From Burkholderiaceae bacterium (GTDB lineage Bacteria > Pseudomonadota > Gammaproteobacteria > Burkholderiales > Burkholderiaceae_F), in contig JACCYC010000344.1 of assembly GCA_013696665.1 (NCBI GenBank), forward strand, positions 1 to 10,772: a DNA stretch of 10,772 nt, read 5' to 3'. A program made the translations under genes and the position numbers. The notes under the pieces were generated by a model that was not told the origin of the DNA, did no database searches, and saw only the letters and a program-made list of their open reading frames with translations. Positions 6,835-10,772 of this stretch are shown one piece after another (within the stretch, counting starts at the first letter, position 1; every line of letters begins with the position of its first letter).

Positions 6835-7464
6835 TTAGACGACCTTGTCCTTGGCGAGTGTTGCGCCGATAACTTTCGCGAAATCCTGGATCGTCTGCTG
6901 CATTGATCCGGTCGGCACCGTGGTCGACGAGCCCGACCACAACAGTACGTACTCCTTGGCATCGAACAGCCGGGTATCGACCAGCACGTTTTGAACGGTG
7001 TACACACTCGGCGGAACCGCGTAGGCAGCCGACCAGAACCCATGGTAGTAACCATAGAAACCGGGCCAGCCGAAGCCCCACGGCGGACCGGCCACCAACC
7101 CGGGCGTGACGCGGACTTCATTGCTGACACTGACGGTGCGCGAAATCAGCACGGCGTCTGCGCCGACACCCGCAACAGCAGACTGAATCGCCTGCTGCTC
7201 CGCGGGTCCGTCACCAGGAATCGTTTTATACGACTGCACGGCCTTGACTCCGCGCGCGCCGAGCTCGGCCACCATCGCATCTTCGTAGATGCGCCGCGCG
7301 GTCGAGTCGCGATTGATGCCCATCACCATCACGCTCTTGACCGGAAGGCGACTGCCCGCCTGGGGATTGATCCACTGGGCATTCAGCGCGGTGCTGGTGG
7401 CGCAGGCCGAAAGCGCGAGCGTGGCTGCTGCCAACACCGCGAGGCCAACTAATCTCAGTTTCAT
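6835..7464 (-). CDS. Putative lipoprotein, possibly DUF4136-like
   Basis: This 209-residue protein has a clear type II signal peptide: KLR, a hydrophobic core (5-17) and the lipobox LSAC with lipidated Cys21. The residue after it is Ala, not Asp, so sorting to the outer membrane is expected. The mature part has an alpha/beta look (VKSVMVMGINRD at 42-53; a second strand around 104-116). It is interrupted by a glycine-, proline- and aromatic-rich segment (127-152) that may insert into membrane or loop out. The overall plan resembles DUF4136-type lipoproteins, whose role is unknown. A strong TAGGAG ribosome-binding site lies six bases before the ATG and overlaps the stop codon of the deacylase gene, so it is probably the last gene of that operon. 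No terminator fits in the 6 bases before the convergent gene. Confidence 0.88.
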   Translation of the reverse strand: MKLRLVGLAVLAAATLALSACATSTALNAQWINPQAGSRLPVKSVMVMGINRDSTARRIYEDAMVAELGARGVKAVQSYKTIPGDGPAEQQAIQSAVAGVGADAVLISRTVSVSNEVRVTPGLVAGPPWGFGWPGFYGYYHGFWSAAYAVPPSVYTVQNVLVDTRLFDAKEYVLLWSGSSTTVPTGSMQQTIQDFAKVIGATLAKDKVV

Positions 7465-7472
7465 GTTCGCTC

Positions 7473-8438
7473 CTAATCCTCGTAGCGGCCAAACCGCACT
7501 TGGGTGTTACCGGGCTTTAGATGCCGCGTCGATGGCATCACCAGAACCGTGTCGTCATAAGGGGCGGACCACACAGTTTCACCGTCACGTGCAATAGGCG
7601 TGCCGGCGGTTGCAACGATGCCCAAACCTTCGAGTGGCACGACAAACTCAAAGTTCATCGACTTTGCAACGACGGGTTCGGTCACGCGGATGACCCGTTG
7701 GCGGGGCGGCGGGATGATCCGCAACCGAGGTTCGATTGATGCGAACGGTATCTGGTCGACCGCGGCGAGAAAACGCAGCATTGTGTCGATTGCCACGTCG
7801 ACCGCGGTCTTTTCCCAGTGCTGGCCGCACTCGATCAGCAGCGCAGAGCGAGGGCTCGCCGGATCATTGAATGATCCCCGGTCCCGCATGCGTACCCCCG
7901 CCGGGTGCCCGGTGTCGACCAGCAGATCGGCCGGCACGCCGACCTTGCGTGCCAGTGCAACATGCTTGTCGACCATGCCGCAAACCATGATCGGGCGACA
8001 AGGCTCGTGCATCGAGTGAATGTCGAGCAGAAAATCGGCCATGTCGACAAACGGCTGCAACTTCCGCGCGCGTCGCAACTCGGCCGAATCACGCGCGCCG
8101 AAGAGCACTTCGTCGGCCCAAACGCGGTTGTAATCCTCGTCGATGTAGCGTGAGGCATCCGGGTCGTCGAAGTCGAACCGCGCATAGGCATCGACGTTGG
8201 CAAATGCGACGATCAGCTTGCCGGCAGCAGGTTTGATCTTTTCGCGCAGCAGGTAATCGAGCGCGTGTACCCCGCACAACTCGTTGCCGTGCGTGATTGC
8301 CTGCAACATCGTTGTGGGCCCGGTCGTTCCGGAGTCGAGCAGATGCACATACGGAACGCCGGTATTTCCTTCGCGGTAACGCGCAATGTCGATCGGCCGC
8401 ACGTCGACCGGGTAATGCCCGAGCACACGTTCAGTCAC
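7473..8438 (-). CDS. Succinylglutamate desuccinylase/aspartoacylase-family zinc deacylase
   Basis: This 321-residue enzyme belongs to the M14-like AstE/aspartoacylase family, zinc hydrolases that remove acyl groups from amino acids. Zinc ligands are visible as HGNE (His50, Glu53) and His141 in DIHSMHE. Substrate contacts are expected at YIDEDYNRVW (98-107). The catalytic glutamate is probably Glu203 in LIECGQHWE. A C-terminal beta domain follows (about 245-321). I chose GTG 8438 because GGAAAGGA lies about eight bases upstream and the family N-terminus fits; TTG 8465 would add nine residues. It overlaps the upstream amidohydrolase gene by 8 bases. No astABCD genes flank it, so arginine succinyltransferase catabolism is unlikely. 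The transporter context suggests another N-acylated substrate. Confidence 0.9.
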   Translation of the reverse strand: MTERVLGHYPVDVRPIDIARYREGNTGVPYVHLLDSGTTGPTTMLQAITHGNELCGVHALDYLLREKIKPAAGKLIVAFANVDAYARFDFDDPDASRYIDEDYNRVWADEVLFGARDSAELRRARKLQPFVDMADFLLDIHSMHEPCRPIMVCGMVDKHVALARKVGVPADLLVDTGHPAGVRMRDRGSFNDPASPRSALLIECGQHWEKTAVDVAIDTMLRFLAAVDQIPFASIEPRLRIIPPPRQRVIRVTEPVVAKSMNFEFVVPLEGLGIVATAGTPIARDGETVWSAPYDDTVLVMPSTRHLKPGNTQVRFGRYED

Positions 8439-9291
8439 GGCGTACGTCCTTTCCGATGTAGTCAAGACACGCTTCGATCAACGCATACAGCGTCTTTTGC
8501 AGCGGAGCAAACCCGGCGCTGCGCTCGCGCGCGGCTTCATTCATATAAAGGCGCTTGTTGATTTCGAGCTGCAGACTATGACGGCGGGCAGGCGGATTCG
8601 AATACGCCTTGACGAGCTCGACTCCCTTGTACGGATCGTTGACGGCCACGCGATGCCCCGTTGATGCGAGCGTGGCGCGCACGAATTCGGTAAACGCCGG
8701 ATCGCAGGTCGTGCCATCACGATCGCCAAGTACAAAATCTGCACGCGGCGATCCCTCGCCGCCCTCGCCCATTTTTCCAGCAACCGAATTCATCGAATGG
8801 CAATTGACGTGATAGACAACTCCAAAGCGGTCATGCGCGCGGTCGAGCACGCTGGAAAGCCCCTGATGGTACGGCGCGTGACACCGCTCGATGCGGCCGA
8901 TGACTTCTTCGATCTTCAGTCGGCGCGCGTAGATCGCCCGTCCGTCGTCGAGCGTGCGCCAGATCAGCGCCTTGCCGATACGCGCCTTGCCACTGGGAAC
9001 GTAGGCATGCGGCCATGCGCCGCCGTCAATCAAATCCAGGTCGATGTCGCCGGCATGCCGATTGGGATCAAGGTAGGTTCGCGGCGTCTGCGCGGCGAGC
9101 AAAGGTATGCCGAGCTCGGTCACAGGCCTATAAAGTTCATCGACGAAACAATCTTCGCCGTCGCGTAAATCGAATTCGGAAACGACCGCGTTGAAGTCGG
9201 CCGGAAAGCGCGTACCCGAATGCGGTGAGTCCAGCACCAATGCTGTTTGCGGCGTCTGCGGTCCGTACAGCTGATAGTTATCGTGGTTCAT
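8431..9291 (-). CDS. N-formylglutamate amidohydrolase-family protein
   Basis: This 286-residue cytoplasmic enzyme belongs to the HutG/FGase family (N-formylglutamate to glutamate plus formate in the classic reaction). Family motifs run in order: SPHSG (22-26), RTYLDPNR (71-78), HVNCHSM (161-167), LGDRDGTTC (188-196) and LQLEINKRLYM (240-250). The histidines and acidic residues in them form the metal site. The start at 9291 gives the family length. The frame remains open to 9738, but that part reads against oppF in another frame and has no family resemblance. The ATG overlaps the TGA of oppF as ATGA and sits in a perfect palindrome, with no Shine-Dalgarno sequence. No hutHUI genes are near, so histidine degradation is not supported. 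Next to a peptide transporter and a second deacylase, it may act on another N-acyl or peptide substrate. Confidence 0.92.
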   Translation of the reverse strand: MNHDNYQLYGPQTPQTALVLDSPHSGTRFPADFNAVVSEFDLRDGEDCFVDELYRPVTELGIPLLAAQTPRTYLDPNRHAGDIDLDLIDGGAWPHAYVPSGKARIGKALIWRTLDDGRAIYARRLKIEEVIGRIERCHAPYHQGLSSVLDRAHDRFGVVYHVNCHSMNSVAGKMGEGGEGSPRADFVLGDRDGTTCDPAFTEFVRATLASTGHRVAVNDPYKGVELVKAYSNPPARRHSLQLEINKRLYMNEAARERSAGFAPLQKTLYALIEACLDYIGKDVRRD

Positions 9292-10280
9292 TGCGAAACT
9301 TTCGCAATGTCGTTCAGATGGCATGCGGACCAGCGCGCCGGCGCGATCTCGCGTAGCGCCGGGACCTCGACCGAGCAGCGCCGCATTGCGTAGGGGCAGC
9401 GAGGGTGGAAGTGGCACCCCGGCGGCGGCGCCAGCGCCGAGGGGATTTCCCCCTTGATCGGCACGAACGTGCGCCGTCTGCGATCGATGCGCGGCACTTC
9501 GGCCAGCAACGCAATGGTGTACGGATGATTGGCACGCGCAAACAATGCTTCGGTCGTCGCGATTTCGACCACGCGCCCGAGGTACATCACGACGACGCGG
9601 TCGGACAAATGCCGCACCACACCCAGATCGTGGCTGATGAACAGATACGTCAGCTGAAATTGATCGCGCAAATCCATGAACAGGTTCAGAACCTGTGCCT
9701 GGATCGAGACGTCGAGCGCGGCGACCGCTTCGTCGCATACCAGAAACTCGGGCTTTACCGCCAACGCCCGCGCGATCCCGATTCGCGCGCGCTGACCGCC
9801 AGAGAATTGGTGCGGGTAACGCCGCACGAATCCGGCGTCGAGCCCGACCCGTTTGAGCAACTGTGCGACGTAATCCTCGACTTGCTTGGCGTCGACCAGG
9901 CCGTGCACGCGCGGCGCCTCACCGATGATGTCTGCCACCCGCATGCGCGGATTCAACGACGCAAAAGGGTCCTGGAAAATCATCTGGATCGGGCGGCGAG
10001 CGCCGTTTATGTGCGCAACCGGATCGCCGCGATACAGCACCGCGCCATCGCTCGGGCTGTACAGGCCGCACGCGACTCGACCCAGCGTCGATTTGCCGCA
10101 ACCCGATTCGCCGACCAGCCCAACCACTTCACGTTCGTTGACGCTGAAGCTGACCTTATCGACCGCATGCACCGTATGTTCATGGACCCGCGCACCCATC
10201 GTGCGCGCGAGCCTCTCGACCGCATCGAGCCGTTTTGAAAAGCGCTTCGAAGTCGCTTTGAATTCAAGCAGCGCGCTCAT
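9288..10280 (-). CDS. Oligopeptide/dipeptide ABC transporter ATP-binding protein, OppF/DppF type
   Basis: This 330-residue cytoplasmic ATPase powers an oligopeptide- or dipeptide-type importer. It has Walker A GESGCGKST (57-65), the Q-loop FQDPFASLNPR (102-112), the signature FSGGQ (159-163), Walker B FLVCDE (179-184) and the H-loop His217. Walker B is followed by AVAALD, where most relatives have PVSALD or PTTALD. The C-terminal oligo_HPY region (about 250-320) has cysteines 289, 295, 302 and 320. The long linker before the ATPase core (about 10-38) is typical of OppF. ATG 10280 is preferred over ATG 10289 because GGA lies eight bases upstream. It overlaps the preceding OppD-like gene by 17 bases (26 with the longer start) and overlaps the following amidohydrolase gene by 4 bases. 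Permease and binding-protein genes must lie beyond the window. Confidence 0.95.
   Translation of the reverse strand: MSALLEFKATSKRFSKRLDAVERLARTMGARVHEHTVHAVDKVSFSVNEREVVGLVGESGCGKSTLGRVACGLYSPSDGAVLYRGDPVAHINGARRPIQMIFQDPFASLNPRMRVADIIGEAPRVHGLVDAKQVEDYVAQLLKRVGLDAGFVRRYPHQFSGGQRARIGIARALAVKPEFLVCDEAVAALDVSIQAQVLNLFMDLRDQFQLTYLFISHDLGVVRHLSDRVVVMYLGRVVEIATTEALFARANHPYTIALLAEVPRIDRRRRTFVPIKGEIPSALAPPPGCHFHPRCPYAMRRCSVEVPALREIAPARWSACHLNDIAKVSQ
9289..9309 (-). repeat. Perfect palindrome covering the oppF end and the amidohydrolase start codon
   Basis: CATTGCGAAA at 9289-9298 is repeated exactly in inverted form at 9300-9309 around the single base C9299. In the mRNA it can fold into a stem of 8-9 bp with a small loop. 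The AUG of the amidohydrolase gene forms the 3' end of the stem. No ribosome-binding site lies nearby, so a hidden start codon opened by the ribosome finishing oppF is likely. A protein operator is an alternative. Confidence 0.75.
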
Positions 10281-10772
10281 TGACTTCATCCATTTGCAGC
10301 AGCGGAAAATGGCATCGCAGATCCTGTCGATCGATACGCGTGATGGCCGGCATCATTTCGCACGGCAAGGCTGCGCGTGGGCAGCGTTGACGGAAAGCGC
10401 AGCCGGAACCCAGCGTCTTCACTGACGGTGTCGAGCCACTGATCTGACGCAGCCGTTGGCCTGGAGCGGTGGCCGCCGGCACCGAGTCGAGCAGGCCGCG
10501 CGTGTACGGGTGCCGTGGATTCTCCAGAACATCGTCTGCCGGGCCAGTCTCGACAATGCGTCCGGCGTACATCACCGCGATGCGATCTGCGAGGCCAGCA
10601 ACGACTGCCAGGTCATGCGTGATCCACACCAGCGCAGTGCCCGATTCGCGCACCAGCTTTTGCATTTCGTACAGGATCTGGCCCTGCACGGTAACGTCGA
10701 GCGCGGTGGTCGGCTCATCGGCAATGATCAGGTCCGGGCTGTGCAGCATTGCGATGGCGATTGCAACGCGCT
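10264..10772 (-). CDS. Oligopeptide/dipeptide ABC transporter ATP-binding protein, OppD/DppD type (5' part outside window)
   Basis: The visible 169 codons are the C-terminal half of an ATPase; the frame is open to the window edge, so the gene begins beyond 10772. It starts within the helix after the signature motif, then shows Walker B LIIADEPTTALD, the D-loop VTVQGQI, the H-loop ITHD and the oligo_HPY C-terminal region with HPYTRGLL. Four cysteines near the end have the spacing C-x5-C-x6-C-x15-C. It overlaps the next gene (OppF type). The Walker A and LSGGQ motifs are not in the window. With OppF it should form the heterodimeric motor of a peptide importer; substrate class cannot be told from this part. 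Confidence 0.93.
   Translation of the reverse strand, partial: RVAIAIAMLHSPDLIIADEPTTALDVTVQGQILYEMQKLVRESGTALVWITHDLAVVAGLADRIAVMYAGRIVETGPADDVLENPRHPYTRGLLDSVPAATAPGQRLRQISGSTPSVKTLGSGCAFRQRCPRAALPCEMMPAITRIDRQDLRCHFPLLQMDEVNERAA

Noticed and set aside
9292..9738. N-terminal extension of the amidohydrolase frame
   Set aside because: The extra 149 codons overlap oppF out of frame, are Arg/Ala/Gly-rich without family resemblance, and the family N-terminus begins at 9291.
9405..10238. Plus-strand open frame (277 codons) opposite oppF
   Set aside because: It mirrors the ABC ATPase gene, is rich in Arg, His and Asp as shadow frames are, and has no recognisable domain.

Overview
The window looks like a piece of chromosome from a GC-rich betaproteobacterium, most likely of the order Burkholderiales. 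The main argument is the uninterrupted minus-strand run hemA, prfA, prmC, grxD, ubiX, an order I know from that group. A CspA-type cold-shock gene, a tRNA-Thr and an oligopeptide ABC transporter fit the same picture. I see no transposase, integrase, phage gene, CRISPR array or base-composition break. Most of the region is ordinary vertically inherited chromosome.

Layout. Bases 50-125 encode tRNA-Thr(UGU). Next comes a cold-shock protein gene on the minus strand with a strong terminator and a long leader. The 281-base divergent gap (417-697) separates it from a plus-strand AI-2E/PerM-family membrane protein (698-1816). From 6081 down to 1858 the minus strand carries hemA (first step of C5 tetrapyrrole synthesis), prfA (release factor 1), prmC (methylates the release-factor GGQ loop), grxD (CGFS glutaredoxin for Fe-S cluster handling) and ubiX (makes the prenylated flavin cofactor of UbiD). 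Junctions of 1 to 52 bases suggest one transcript. A perfect TATAAT lies about 55 bases upstream of hemA. A small plus-strand protein with two hydrophobic stretches, possibly DUF697-like, follows (6265-6828).

The right part (10772 down to 6835) is a second compact minus-strand operon. It holds the end of an OppD/DppD ATPase, an OppF/DppF ATPase, an N-formylglutamate amidohydrolase-family enzyme, an M14-type deacylase of the succinylglutamate desuccinylase/aspartoacylase family, and a lipoprotein. The genes overlap or lie within 8 bases of each other. A plausible reading is uptake of a peptide-like or N-acylated compound followed by two different deacylation or amide-hydrolysis steps in the cytoplasm. 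The substrate cannot be read from the sequence.

The least expected signals are small RNA-level structures at gene junctions. A perfect 10-base-arm palindrome contains the stop codon region of oppF and the start codon of the next gene. Hairpins also fill the hemA-prfA and grxD-ubiX gaps. Several downstream starts lack a clear Shine-Dalgarno sequence, which suggests translational coupling. I found no convincing new multi-gene system; the transporter and double-deacylase operon is the best candidate for follow-up.
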